From NCBI GenBank assembly GCA_009801085.1, contig VNWV01000007.1:992001-1056000 (forward strand): a stretch of 64,000 nt of DNA, read 5' to 3'. A program made the position numbers and the translations under genes. Positions 33,999-45,910 of this stretch are shown here, piece after piece. Source of the stretch: Lasiodiplodia sp. COLG20. Lineage: Eukaryota > Ascomycota > Dothideomycetes > Botryosphaeriales > Botryosphaeriaceae. The notes under the pieces are model-generated. The model was not told the origin of the DNA, made no database searches, and saw only the letters and a list, made by a program, of their open reading frames with translations. How positions within the stretch are numbered: position 1 is the first letter of the stretch; the number at the start of each line of letters is the position of its first letter.

Positions 33999-34362
33999 TG
34001 TGGGAGTACTGAGGTATGAAATCGGACGGAAGCTGTTGGAAGCTCTAGTCAGGGAGTGTGGAATGACATCGTGTGGGGTAACGTTAAGCCGGGCCTAAGC
34101 CGATAAGGCTGAAACTAATTGCCGTTGCTTTGACTCGCTTTGCGCCGCCTGATCGCCCGACTGCCCAGCGCCTCGTCTGAACAAAATATTGGGCCTGCAA
34201 CAACCACAATTCGCCCCCTCTACGCCTGTTGATGCGACTCGTCCACCGCACATATAGACCGCTTGCGCCGAGGCAACTTCCAGTCGATCGACTTTTGGGG
34301 TGAAAATCACCCCACATCTTCCACCGCGCCGCCGCCGAAAAATTCACGACCCCGCCATCGTC
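33999..34362. promoter_or_regulatory. Divergent promoter region, HMG-CoA lyase / DPH1
   Basis: A 364-bp shared upstream region with no recognisable site. Confidence 0.4.
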
Positions 34363-35998
34363 ATGGAAGAGGATCGGGCTGCCACGAACTTGGGGCCAAC
34401 TCCTGAGGAGGAGTTGAACGGCGAGCCCACCATTACTCCCAAGCAACCGAAGAAGAGATTCGTTGGTCGTAGGGCGGCAGAGAGCGCTGCTGCTGCGAAA
34501 GCGAAGGCCGACCCAAACGCAAATATCGAGGATAGCGGCGCAATACAAGGTACGATGGTGATGGGATGATTCGGGTGCCGGCAGGCCTGCGCGACCCAAG
34601 GGAATACAGCCAGCGGCGCGCAGAGACTTGGGCACAGCTTCAGCAGTCGGCAGCCTCACTGTGGACAAGTGCTAACCTAGTCGTTTTGCAGTTGCGCAAC
34701 CCCGGAGAACAGCACGCGCGCTGAACAACATTCCTGCCTCTATTCTTGAAGACCCGGACATCAATGCCGCTATCTCGCTTCTTCCCTCAAACTACAACTT
34801 CGAAATCCACAAGACCATCCACCGTATCCGTCAGAATGGCCACAAGTCTGTGGCACTTCAGCTCCCCGAAGGCCTTTTGCTCTTCGCGACAACAATATCC
34901 GACATTCTCACACAATTTTGCCCCGGTATAACCACAACTATAATGGGTGACGTCACATACGGCGCTTGCTGCATCGACGATTTTACTGCTCGAGCATTGG
35001 GCTGTGATCTGCTGGTTCACTACGCACATAGTTGTTTGATACCCGTTGCGGTCACCAAGATCGCAACACTGTATGTGTTCGTCAGCATTGGAATCGATAC
35101 ACAGCATCTCGCCGACATGATTGTCCGGAATTTCAAGCCGGGACAAACCATTGCTATGGTGGGAACAATTCAGTTCAACGCAACCATTCACGGCCTTGCG
35201 CCACAGCTGCGGAGAGAAGGTTACAACATCATTGTACCCCAGATAATGCCGCTATCCAAAGGCGAAATCCTGGGCTGCACATCCCCACGCTTTTCTACTC
35301 CTAAGCAGAAATCCGAATCTCTGGCAGTCTCAGCTACTGGAAAAGCTTCCAAGGACGCGCCCATCGAAGCTGATTGCCTACTCTACCTCGGAGATGGTCG
35401 CTTCCACCTTGAATCCGCCCAAATCCATAACCCACATCTACCTTCCTACCGCTATGATCCATACAGCCGTCGCCTGACTCACGAGACCTACGCACACACT
35501 GAAATGTACTCAATTCGCGCGTCCGCTATCGAGACCGCACGAAAGGCACGCAAGTGGGGTCTCATTCTCGGCGCCCTCGGCCGCCAGGGTAACCCGCACA
35601 CCCTCACGCTGATTGAGAACCACCTCAAGCAGAAGGGCATCCCGTGCATGAAGATCCTGCTGAGCGAGATCTTCCCAGGCAAACTTCAGCTCATGAGTGC
35701 CACTAAAGAGGAAAAGAAGAAAGCAGGAGTTGACGAGGACGGCACAAACGTGGAAGATGGTGGCGTGGAGGCGTGGGTCCAGATTGCCTGTCCCAGACTG
35801 AGCATTGACTGGGGTTACGCTTTTCCCAGGCCACTACTAAGCCCATATGAGGCGTTAGTGGCACTCGGCGTCCGGGAAGGAAAGTGGATGGAGAAGGCTG
35901 GGCAGGAAGATGTTGGCGAGGACGTGTACCCCATGGACTTTTACGGGAAAGAAGGCTTGGGTAGAACGACTGTGGGCAGTGTGCAGGTTCGGGCTTGA
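34363..35998 (+). CDS. DPH1: Diphthamide biosynthesis protein 1
   Basis: Two exons (34363-34549, 34692-35998, 142-nt intron) give 497 aa. The start of the core reads [20 protein letters not shown], then [20 protein letters not shown], strongly Dph1-like. The three cysteines that hold the [4Fe-4S] cluster are in [19 protein letters not shown] and [11 protein letters not shown]. Dph1 with Dph2 transfers the 3-amino-3-carboxypropyl group of SAM to a histidine of elongation factor 2. The segment between [10 protein letters not shown] and [10 protein letters not shown] is longer and Ser/Lys-rich compared with yeast. The C-terminal DVYPMDFYG is also typical. Confidence 0.95.
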
Positions 35999-36253
35999 TG
36001 GAGGTCACAATTCTCAAAAGATAAATCACGTTTCACTTGTTGAATCTTAATGAAAGGACTGGTATGCAAGTCAGCTTGTCAACATCAATTCGTTATTCGT
36101 CATATCAGCCGTGAGAGAACATAACCGAAAATCCTGCATCAAGAGATTTGCATATGCCAATCTGGTACCAATCTCAACGCCAATCTCGCTTTCCTTCTAG
36201 CGCACAATGTCCACATTGCGTTCTCATCAACGCGTCTCACATAGTCAAATTAC

Positions 36254-36994
36254 CTACAACGGTAAGCATCTCTTCAACATGACCAATTTCGGCAGTGTAA
36301 TAACATACGATGGATTGTTCTCAAGCTGACGCAAGCAGTTCTCGAAATCTTCTTCGGAAAAGGCACCGAAGTCCACCTCCATGTTGAAATTTGACTGTAC
36401 GTCGTAGCCGGTTCCATGGAGCTGTTGCTTACTCGCGGAGGTCAACGTCGATATGACGTTGTCTAGGGTTCGGTCGAGGTCCTCCCGATTGTCGAAACGC
36501 ATGTACTCAAGTGCTGCGAGAGCTTCGCCTGCTTGCGGATTGCTCCAGTCCCAGCAAGGCTGCCACTGAAGGTTTGGGTAGTTGTTGGACTCCCTCTGAA
36601 CCGCAGAATTCCATGGTCCGACGATTGAGGAGTGGGAGAGCAAGCCGAGCATGACATTGTTCATGTCCCACGATGCCTTTCCCACTCCACTCTGTTGGTG
36701 AGTGAAGAGGTGGCCCTGGCGAAGACTGAAGTCGTCGAAGACTCTGGCGCACACGCCACAGGCGTAAAGGCTCTTCTTAGATTCATGGTGTCTTGTCTCA
36801 AGGTGGCAGCCTGAGCAACCAGCTTTTCGAATATGGCGGGAGCAACCTAGCGCAGTGGTCCATGATCCATTGCACTCGTTGCAGAAGTGATGTTTCTGGG
36901 GTTCATGGTGTTGCTCGACGTGATTGTTAAGGTTTCCCTTGCTCTTGTAAGACTTTCCGTCGCAAAACGGACACCAATGTGTGCCAGAAGGCAT
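36254..36994 (-). CDS. Three-finger C2H2-type protein A
   Basis: A single exon of 246 aa. Finger 1 is CPFCDGKSYKSKGNLNNHVEQHH, spaced C-x2-C-x12-H-x4/5-H (quoted in part: WCPFCDGKSY, NNHVEQHH). Finger 2 starts CNECNGSW and ends RHIRKAGC, a C2HC form. Finger 3 is CGVCARVFDDFSLRQGH with a second His after three residues. The C-terminal half has short conserved patches (LLSHSSIVGPWN, ALEYMRFDNREDLDRTLDNV) and an acidic end. A clear paralogue lies at 54280-54879. Zinc binding and nucleic-acid binding are plausible; the role is unknown. The family seems specific to fungi. Confidence 0.75.
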   Translation of the reverse strand: MPSGTHWCPFCDGKSYKSKGNLNNHVEQHHEPQKHHFCNECNGSWTTALGCSRHIRKAGCSGCHLETRHHESKKSLYACGVCARVFDDFSLRQGHLFTHQQSGVGKASWDMNNVMLGLLSHSSIVGPWNSAVQRESNNYPNLQWQPCWDWSNPQAGEALAALEYMRFDNREDLDRTLDNVISTLTSASKQQLHGTGYDVQSNFNMEVDFGAFSEEDFENCLRQLENNPSYVITLPKLVMLKRCLPL

Positions 36995-39012
36995 GAAATA
37001 GTTGGTGACGGTATGGATGTGTTATATACGAATAGATATGGTGTTTTGACTGATATGGGTGTATTAGGAGATGTAGTATTTGAGGCGGGTAATTGCGAAC
37101 GACTAACTTGTGGCTTCGAAAAAGTCATGGATGGAAAAATCGGTAAGACAGGCAGGCAGCAGGCATTTATTTTCACGAGAAATCGATCTTTTGCATCTGG
37201 TGAGCATGGGGGAAATTATATGCACTTGTGTAAACCTCCGGAGAAAAAGCAGATGTGTGACCCACGGACGTATGCTTCTGCAGCCATCCGCTGGCCTATA
37301 CCCCTGCAACCAACAATCCCAGTCAGGAACGCGTTGCCTCCGGGGATGCTTTTTGTGAAAAAAACCAGCGAATAGGCGCGCTCGCCTTTCCAGGGAAAAG
37401 GCCCTCCTCCGGTCTGGTCTAATCGGATCTGGCGAAAACACAGATTACGATTGGAGGGGCCTGCGAGCTGGAATGTGCCGGTGGCAAGATCGGCAAGAGG
37501 CCAAAAAAGGCGGGAAGCAGTTGGCGGAGGATGCGTCCCCAGGCGAGTTTTCCGAGCAGAGCATGTGTGAGCATTAAGCCGCATTCAAGGGCTGGTAGCA
37601 ACCCCGCCAGTACTCAAGGGGGGTAAAAAGAGGGCGCTGCAAGGCCACACCGACGCACCCGTTTCGGAAAGTCTAGAAAGTGGTTATTAACATCCAGGTG
37701 TAACGCTCTGGAAGGCGGCAGGGGCGGGGGGGCTGAGAGGAAATGGCGCCGAGAGAGAGCTGATTGGGTGCAGGGCGTCGAGACATGGCCACCGAAATCA
37801 TGCCTAGATGCAGGCGCTGCATTTTAGTGGCAGGTGAGGTACAGTGCCCACGAGCCCAGCGGGGCAACAGAGCCGTGCAGACGGGATGCAAGTGTCGCAT
37901 ATCAGGAGCTAACGGCGCAGTTGAGGCGCATACCGGGACGGGGCCGGGGGTCGTATTGACATCAGCATGCAGGCCAATCACCTACTTTTAGACCAGCACC
38001 ACTGCGTCGTCTGCCTGCGCCGCCTCGCCCTCCCTCAGGAGCCTCCAATTCACAACCTTCTAGCATGGCTTGCGTCTGGATCTTCGGCGCCGACACCATC
38101 GGCTCAGTCTACGCCTGGTTCATGACGCGTGCCGTCGCACCCGACGCCTGGCGTCGCTCTAAAAAGCGTATCTCACAAACCGTACATCATGCTTCGTTGG
38201 CTAGCAAAAAAAGTGTACACCGGGGACATCAGCGGCTTCCCCGCCATGCAATCTGGGAGACATGGGTACGCCCGACTAGGCCGGGCGCACATTTTCCCCC
38301 ATAGTCTGCAGCAATCAGCACTCTACTGTCGGCGTGGTCTCTCCCGACTACTGGGCTTCGGTTCGGCTGCTGGTTTCACATCATAACAAAACCACCACCA
38401 TACCTTGCCTCTCCCCATCCCCTCCCCACAGCATTCAAGCTCCATGTCGCCCTTTTCTCCCTCACAACAACTCACACCGCTCGTATTGCAAATGCAGACA
38501 CGGCTCCCCCAAGAACACTTCCCGACTTAGCACATTCTTACATCAAGCAAGCAAGCTCCGCTGTCATATTATAGAAGTGGCCCAACCCTCTTTATTCCCC
38601 CATAACCTTCGTTCAGTCCTCTTTGTCAAGTTTTTGCAGCGCGGCTTTTCTCAGCGCGTATGGGCTCAATGGGGCCCACAAGGCGGAGCCTTCCAATCAG
38701 TAGACGGTTAATAAGCAGGTATAACGTCACACAAAGCTCTCACGCCAGCCTTGCGGCTCTCACGAAGACAAGCAAAAGGATAAGACGATGAAACTCTCTT
38801 TCTCAAGCATCCTCAGACATACCTCATAATCATAAATCCTCTATCTACAATCAAGTCTACTTTCCACGCTATCTCAGCCATCCGTGCATCCACCTTTCCT
38901 AGAACATCTACTCATATCAGCCATTAAGCAACATCCCTATCCCCCACTATCCCACCAGCCCCAACCTCTCCACCCCACGGACCCCCCATAAAGTCTATCC
39001 CTTAAAGCCCCC
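36995..39012. other. Two-kilobase gene-poor stretch
   Basis: Several frames are open for 60-160 codons on both strands but none has conserved-looking sequence, consistent codon use or a partner exon. The right-hand 300 bp are probably the PAL 3' UTR. I see no repeat structure. Confidence 0.4.
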
Positions 39013-41203
39013 TCAAACACCATTCTCCACCAGCGCCTCCATAATCGGCTTGTGCAGCAGCCCCGCTCTCAGCGCCTCATAAATGATACTAATCCAGCTA
39101 CCAACCGTCTTCCTCTGCCTACCATCGCCACCAGCCTCCCCATTCCGCACCCCATACTCCGGACAATCCATCAAGCCCCTATGGAACGGCACACCGAGCT
39201 CAACACGCACGAACCGATACACCTTCCTCGACGCCTGGCCAAGGTACGGAGGCGTGAGATCCACATGTTCTTCAAACATGCGAGTGCGCAAGCCCGCATA
39301 CGTCGACTGCAGTATTTCCTTCAGAGACTCCTCAAAAGCGTGTGCCTTGGTGGAAGAGTTGGGGACGCGGTACAAGAACGCCATGGCGGCGGCGCGGGCG
39401 GCGCTGGCGGCACGAGGCGCGAGGTCCTCGTTCGTCGACGAGTTCCACTTGGTCTTCAGTGCGGCCCAGACCTCTTCTTGGACGGCCTTGGGGTCGGCGA
39501 AGCTCTCTTGGTTGGGCTCGGCGTCGTTGAGGGTCTTGATTAGGGTATCGTTGAATGATGCGTAAGCCTCCGCGAGGAACTTTGACTGCAGGACGCGTAG
39601 GTCGAGGGCTTGGCAGAGGGCGTAGAGGTATGCTGCGCACATTTGGCTGAGGACCTCGATGCTTTGGAGCGTGTAGCGGGAGGAGATGAGGGCGAGCGAG
39701 TTCACGGCCTGGTTGTGGATTTCGGCGCTCTGTACGTGGCTGCTGACCGGGTTGGCGAGGTACGCCAGCTCGGACATGTAGGCGGCGAGGTTGATGTCGA
39801 TTCCTTTGCAAGTGAAACTCAGGCTCGGGTCGTCCGCTGAGAGGTTAGGAGGTAGGCCTTTGCTTAGGCCGGAGTTGAGAAGCTCTGTCCCTTGGGCAAA
39901 TAGCAGCTTACCAAACATCTGAATGGCAGTGCGGGTTTTCTCCATGGCAGATGTTATGGATGCTGCTTGAAAATTTCCACCGTGATGAACAAGGTCAGTA
40001 TTGACGTCAATCAATGGATTATCGGTGGTTGAGTTTAGTTCGACTGATATCTGTTCGGTGGCGAGAAGAAGGTCTTCAAGTTGTGGGCCAATCCACTGGG
40101 AGGATGTGCGAAGCGGATACCGATCCTGGCACAAACCGGCCATGTGCATATCCTTCTCTCCATCAAGACCGGAAGACAGACGAGAACCTTGGAGGAATCC
40201 GTAGATGTTCGAGGCCACTTCTATCTGACCTCTGTGTGGCCGGACTCTTGCAATGAAAGGACTGAAGGATTCGGCAGTTCCGTTGAGAGCCTCTACGGCC
40301 ATGGCAGTGAGAGTTTGCGTAAGAAGTGCCAGGTGATTGGCCTCGTAGATTGCGATGGATGCTGCAGAACTTGAGGCGGATGTACCGTTCAGCAATCCAA
40401 GTCCTTCCTTAGCACCAAGGACAACCGGTTGCAGATTGCGAGACTGCAACGCAACACTGGCAGGCATTATCTGAGAGGGAGTTCCGACGCGCACGAAGAT
40501 GTCCGGGTTGCCCTGGATAGCACCGGCAACATACGAAAGCGGTTGTAGGTCTCCGGAGGCGGAGATACTTCCGCGCAAAGGGATGACGGGAGTGATGTCG
40601 TGTTCCAGGAGGGCCATGATAGCGTCGATGACAGCAAGGGAGACAGCCGAGTGACCACGCACAATGCTATTCACGCGCTGAAGCATCAAGCCCTTAACCC
40701 AGGAAGTGGGCATGGACAAAGTGCCATAGTCATCGACATGGTGAAGAGCGCTCTGTTGCTGGCCGAGGAATGATCTCCCGGTGTCGTTGCTGGAGAGGAT
40801 GCCGCTTTGCTGGTGCTGGATGAGAGCGCTTTGAAGAGAAACGACATCGTTAGTGCGAGTATCAGCGCTTCCGCCGTATCCAGTGTTCACACCTGGAGAT
40901 GATGTCAGTATAAGCATGTACTGGCGCGAAGGTAGACTCACCGTATACTAGGTCACCCCTGTCAAGGTGGCGCTGGAGCATCTTGACGCTTTCGTCGATC
41001 CTCGAGACCAGTTGTGGTGACTTGTCGATGACGGGTTTCGAGCCATGTCTGGCGACAGCAACGAGGCCGGGAATCTCAAGTGACTCTCCGTCGACAACCA
41101 CGTTGGACTGGTTGAGGTGGTTCTTTATCCTCGCCCATGAGTCGTAGGTAGAGCGAGCATGGGCGGTCGAAACCGTTGAAGCTGGGAGGCTGAGTTCACC
41201 CAT
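39013..41203 (-). CDS. Phenylalanine ammonia-lyase
   Basis: Two exons (40942-41203, 39013-40892, 49-nt intron) give 713 aa, the usual fungal PAL length. The self-forming MIO cofactor triad Ala-Ser-Gly is at residues 199-201 within RGSISASGDLQPLSYV. The active-site loop reads VYGVNTGYGGSADTRTND, and NSTTDNPLID and ISSRYTLQSIEVLSQ are family blocks. PAL releases ammonia from L-phenylalanine to give trans-cinnamate. In ascomycetes the gene is scattered in distribution and often catabolic. The ATG at 41203 (MGELSLPAS) was chosen; no in-frame upstream ATG exists. It is divergent from the alkyltransferase gene. Histidine/tyrosine ammonia-lyase activity is less likely given length and context. Confidence 0.93.
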
Positions 41204-41927
41204 TTTGACCGAAGGAAGAGGAGGAGGATTGTGGATCAAAAATTGTAGGGACAAGCCAAGACGCTTAAGTTTATATGTGTGGCGGAAGCTGCAGGGAACA
41301 ATGCTTCTGGAACCGGTGAAAGGCGCGGTGAATGCAAGCTGCCGATTCGATGCGTCGGGCTCTCCACGGTCGACAAACGCTGGGGATGCTTTTCACAGCC
41401 AGTCCTGGGTGACCGTTTGACGAGGGCTTGCTTTAAGAAGTTTCACCATGATGGCCATCCCTGGCGGCCAACGGCCATGCTGTGTAACTCTGATGGCTGT
41501 CCTCGAGCTGCGGGAAGGCGCGAGGCTGCCGCACGCGAGAAGGAGCCGTGGCCGCACCTACCTGCAAAGGCAAGAACCATCACACCGATTATCCTCGTGC
41601 TCATTTGTCGAGTAGCCTGTTAGGGCAGGCTGCAAACTGATAGCAGGCAGATCGCCGCTTACATGCAGTTAGCTATAGCCGCCACAAGTGTCATGGCAGT
41701 AGCATGTGAGGTCCTTGGCTTGGCCCAGAAGAGCATAGCCAGGAGAAGGCTCCGCGCGGATCGCGGAAGCAATAGCGGTGGGAGATCTCGGAGAGCCGCG
41801 CGAAGTGGGGAAGAGCTCTCGCGAGTCAGCACCAAGGGTACAGCGCGTCATCCATCGCGCCCCCCAGCTGCAGCCCGAAACACGCGCGTCGCACTGCACC
41901 TCCACACCGCATCCTGCGACTCGACTA
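41204..41927. promoter_or_regulatory. Divergent promoter region, PAL / alkyltransferase
   Basis: A 724-bp shared upstream region; no site assigned. Confidence 0.4.
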
Positions 41928-42827
41928 ATGGCCACCCACGACCTGACTCAGCTGCAGGAGAAATGGTCTGCTTTTTACAAGAACGAGCTGCCACGTCTGG
42001 CGAAGGCTCGTGGCGACTCCCAGCCCGAGTGGCCTGTCGTGCAGGATCACTGCTTTGCTCGAATCATTCTTGACAATGCAGTAGGCGAGGATAGACCCTG
42101 GATGGAGCGCGTCCGTGCCCCAGCTATTAAGCATATGTCAAGACAACAGCTCGAGGCAGCCTTAGACCTAGGGCGGAAGATAGCCAGCGGCGAGGCTGAT
42201 CTCAACAAGCTGAACCAGAGAAGTCTCGAGCTAAGAGGCAAGAGTGGCCCGAAGAGGAAGCATGCCGAACCGGACGGAGATACGACTCAGAGCATTGCGA
42301 AGAAGCAGAAGAAAGGACCGAGCACCGAAGATATCCGGAGTCATTTCTTCAGCGACAGTCCAAAGATGGAAACACCCAAGACCACTTCCCCACCGGCAGA
42401 GATACTGCAGGCCAGGAATACAATTGCGGCATTAAAAGACCTCACCGCTTTCCGGCGCTTTGCTCTCGTTCTCTTGACCTACATTCCCAGAGGCCGATAC
42501 AGCACCTACGGAGCCATGAGTTCGTACATCACCGCCCACCACCACAAATGCAGCGCACGAGCCATAGGCAACGCCATGCGTAACAACCCCCTTGCACCCA
42601 CTGTACCCTGCCATCGAGTCCTGGCACACGACGGACGGATTGGTGGATTTAACGGTGACTGGGGAGAACAAGGCAAGCATGCGGCCGAGAAGAAGAGGCT
42701 CCTGGCAGCTGAAGGTGTTAGGTTCGACAGCGGTGGCAAAGTCATGGGTAAGCCGTACAAGGACTTTCAACATGAGGCTGAGATTGCCATTTGGTACGAC
42801 CGATTACTAGGCAGCAGCAAAAAGTAA
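41928..42827 (+). CDS. O6-alkylguanine-DNA alkyltransferase with extra N-terminal region
   Basis: A single exon of 299 aa. The C-terminal ~130 residues are a complete methylated-DNA-cysteine methyltransferase domain: IPRGRYSTYGAMSSYI, the arginine-finger helix ARAIGNAMRNNPLAP, and the active site VPCHRVLAHDGRIGGF with the acceptor Cys present, so it is not an ATL protein that has lost it. Residues 1-105 form an extra region (WPVVQDHCFARIILDNAVG, then LDLGRKIASGEADLNKLNQR) that looks folded and ends RGKSGPKRKH. A basic/Ser linker joins the two. The protein transfers alkyl groups from guanine to itself. A longer in-frame opening exists upstream but has no ATG. Confidence 0.9.
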   Translation: MATHDLTQLQEKWSAFYKNELPRLAKARGDSQPEWPVVQDHCFARIILDNAVGEDRPWMERVRAPAIKHMSRQQLEAALDLGRKIASGEADLNKLNQRSLELRGKSGPKRKHAEPDGDTTQSIAKKQKKGPSTEDIRSHFFSDSPKMETPKTTSPPAEILQARNTIAALKDLTAFRRFALVLLTYIPRGRYSTYGAMSSYITAHHHKCSARAIGNAMRNNPLAPTVPCHRVLAHDGRIGGFNGDWGEQGKHAAEKKRLLAAEGVRFDSGGKVMGKPYKDFQHEAEIAIWYDRLLGSSKK

Positions 42828-43010
42828 ATACTGTATGACCAACCTATACTTTACCTAGATCTGTTCAGGGAGTGCTCAATGCAACAGTGTGTACCGCTTC
42901 AACTCCAACTCCTTACCGGTCGAGCAATACGATACGCGATACACAGGGGATATTGTACAGCACGCAAAACTGTGGATGACAAAGGAAAAGAAAAAGGTCG
43001 CGAAACTGCC

Positions 43011-44154
43011 CTACGCAGTCTTCTTCGACCTTGCTGTTCCAATGAGCTTCCACAGGTTGAACATGCGGAAGAAGACGGCATCCTTCGAGCACCTATTAGC
43101 AACAGTTTTGGAGCACAGTTTTGAGCCAGACTCACCATAATGCCCTTGGGGAGGAAGTTGCTGAGGAACCACACAGCCCAGGACTTGTTACCCTCCCACA
43201 CCCACTTGGGCGGAGAGGATTTGAGGACCTTGGAAACGACGCTCTTCGCATAGTCATCGCTAGGCATAGCGCCCTCCTGGCTGTGCTTCAAGCGCCTCTG
43301 ATATTCCTCATTGAGAGGGATGTAGTACGAGTCCTCGGGAAGCTGGCGGTCGGTCCGGGCAATGTTGGATTTAATACCGCCAGTAACGATCGTCACGACG
43401 CGCACGCCGAAGGGCGAGAGCTCAACGCGGAGAGTGTTGCTGTACTGATGGAGGGCGGCCTTGGACGCGTTGTAGACGCCTGGTCAGCTGTTAGCTACTG
43501 GCTCTACTTGTAGAGCGGGCGCTAGACGTACTTCCGAAGACATAGGGCCTGCGTACAGTCAGCACATGTAAACCTCGCACATCCTCGTCGGACACTCACA
43601 TAACGCCAGCCAGACTGCCAATCTGCACAATGGTGCCCTTGGCCTCAATCAACAGCGGCGCAAATTCCTTGCACATGCGCATGACCGAAAACACGTTGAC
43701 CTCGAACGTCTGCTGCACCTCGTCCATTTCAACGTCGAGCGCGGGAACGGTGTAGTTACGGCCCGCATTGTTGACCAGGAAGTCGAGTTTTCCATTGGTG
43801 AGCTCCTCGATCTCGCGGCGCACCTGCTGTATGCTCTCCGGTTTGTCGACTTCGAGGGCGACGGTTTCAATGCCCAGCTCAGCAAGGTCGGCGATGGCTT
43901 CGGTGCGGCGGGCGGAGGCGAAGACGCGCAGGCCTGTGCGGAGAGAAGGAGGGCGATTACATCAGCCGAGGAGCGCGAGGGCTGCAGCGGTGGGCTCATG
44001 GGGAGGAGGAACCTTTGGAGTGGAATTCTCGGGCGAGGCTGTGACCGATGCCAGACGAGCAGCTGTGCGCGCGAAAGGTCAGCGGGGATTCTGGCGCGGA
44101 ATGTAGATAGGAGACATACCCGGTGATCAAGACAGTCTTGCGCGTGTCGGCCAT
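43011..44154 (-). CDS. Short-chain dehydrogenase, Ayr1-like (1-acyl-DHAP reductase)
   Basis: Six exons (44120-44154, 44013-44062, 43600-43933, 43532-43548, 43136-43479, 43011-43082) close to 283 aa. The NADP-binding motif TGCSSGIG is assembled across introns 1 and 2. LVNNAGRNYTVPALD, the catalytic Ser in VQIGSLAGVM, and YNASK follow. The tail reads WAVWFLSNFLPKGIM-DAVFFRMFNLWKLIG, as in the lipid-droplet/ER SDRs related to yeast Ayr1, which reduce 1-acyl-dihydroxyacetone phosphate. Exon 4 is only 17 nt and encodes PYVFG with its flanking splits. The hydrophobic tail fits membrane association. It is divergent from a second SDR gene. Confidence 0.88.
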
Positions 44155-44929
44155 TTTTGCGTTGTGAGGAGTTGGTTGTTGCAGTTGAGTGGAGAGGACG
44201 GCGGAAGGCAGAGAGATACCTAGCTTCCACATTCCCCGCTAGGAACCTGTGCCTCGGCGTCATAGTATCGTTTGCGCCATTAAATATCTGCAACACCGCG
44301 GCATTTCCAACACCTTCCAGATATTATACTTTCTCGCTTCTTGCCTGCATCTATTGGCCAATCTGAGGAGCGCCATGATCATCGAGAGGCTTACGCCCGT
44401 ACCATGGTATCGATCGATCCATTCCCGACTTCGTTAATAGCTCTTCCAGAGCTCATAGCCAAGCCCAACTCCTTATAATTATTTTTAGTTGAACTACCCA
44501 TTAGGTAGCTTGGCACTCATATTCAATCCTGGTTTTTTTTTTTTTTTTTTTTTGATAACCCAATCATTTTTCAACCGGTTGTCGAGATCAGCAAGCTTGC
44601 AGGTGGACTCTGTACGGCAACGACTTTTACCAATTTATCGAAAACAAACATGCTGGTGGTCATGATTGCTGGATCTTGCTTGAAAATAGCGTGGAAAGGT
44701 TCCGCAATCATCGAACCACTCTGATTGCTGCTGCATCAATTTAGCTCTGAAAAGTGACAGCGAGCAGGCAGCAACATCAGCGGAACGTCATCCCCGCATA
44801 TATGAATTTGTCAGCTATTCCCCTCATTCCCATCGCTTTTTGCGAGCTGTAAAAGTGTATTTATATGTTGGAACCTCCGGAGCATCTACCTTGAAATTAC
44901 TAGCAAATATTTGTTTGCACTGAAAGAAG
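44155..44929. promoter_or_regulatory. Divergent promoter region between two SDR genes
   Basis: It contains a T-run of 20-odd at 44532-44553. A short string at 44489-44501 (AGTTGAACTACCCA) recalls the arm of the 83-bp palindrome, but too briefly to call. No other feature. Confidence 0.4.
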
Positions 44930-45738
44930 ATGCCGACTGCTGTCATCACAGGAGCCAATTCTGGCATCGGCCACGAATTTGCCAAAGTCTTGATCAAAGA
45001 GGTAAACTCCTCTCGCAAACAAAGAAACTCAAAACTCATAGAAATGCTAGGGATACGACGTTCACGCCGTCGACGTCCAAGATGGAGAGGGACTCAAGAG
45101 CTTAGGCTGCAAGACGTCCCAACTAGACGTCACATCGGAAGACGCCATCCATAAATTCAAACAGCAATACGGAGATGGACTCCTAGATCTACTACTAAAC
45201 GTAGCCGGTACGCGAAATCCGCATCTAAACATCAGAGGTAGAATATGATGCTAAGAGACACCACACCACGACAGGCGTCATGGACGCAAAGCACGACTCT
45301 CTCACCACCCTCAACGCCGCCTCCCTCTCCAAAACCTTCGCTGTCAACACCTTCGGACCCCTCCTACTAACGCAAGCCTTCCTGCCCAACATCCTCAAGT
45401 CGTCGAGCCCGCGCCTGGGCTACGTGTCCAGCCGCGTGGGCAGCATCGCGGACAACAGCTCGGGCGGCAGCTACGCGTACCGCTCGTCCAAGACGGCGCT
45501 GAACATGATCTGCAAGAACCTGTCCGTCGAGCTGAGGGACAAGGGCGTCGTGGTCGTCATCATGCACCCGGGCATGGTCAGGACGCCGCTCACGCTGACC
45601 TTGGAAGGGGCGCACGGGATTCCGGGGATGGTGGATCCGGATGAGGCGGCGGGGAAGCTGTACAAGATACTGGTGAGCAAGGGGATTGAAGAGACCGGGA
45701 AATTTTGGCACAGAGATGGCGAGGAGCTTCCTTGGTGA
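44930..45738 (+). CDS. Short-chain dehydrogenase, C-factor/sniffer-like
   Basis: Three exons (44930-45001, 45051-45207, 45275-45738; introns 49 and 67 nt) give 230 aa. Exon 1 holds the cofactor motif TGANSGIG. The NVAG motif spans intron 2. The catalytic Ser is in YVSSRVGSIADN and YRSSK supplies Tyr and Lys. HPGMVRTPLT is the usual C-terminal substrate-side motif. The small size and sequence style fit the C-factor/sniffer group of SDRs with NADPH-dependent carbonyl reductase activity; the substrate is unknown. It converges with the HAUS4-like gene, 186 bp between stops. Confidence 0.88.
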
Positions 45739-45910
45739 GCGCATCTTGCTGCCTCTTCTCTTATTTTTCTTCCAGGGTGAGCCTGCATAAAGGTAGCTTA
45801 ATCCACTATCATTCGGATACATTAAATCTTCAAAGCACGAGAGCTCGGAAGCAAAAAGCAAAAGCGACACACACAAACCCACAGCGGGTGAACCAACAAC
45901 ATACCTGCAT

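Noticed and set aside
36887..37375. 162-codon plus-strand frame
   Set aside because: Overlaps the start of the C2H2 protein A on the other strand and has no recognisable domain.
44489..44501. Short match to the 83-bp palindrome arm
   Set aside because: Only about 12 bases match and the rest of the unit is absent; chance cannot be excluded.
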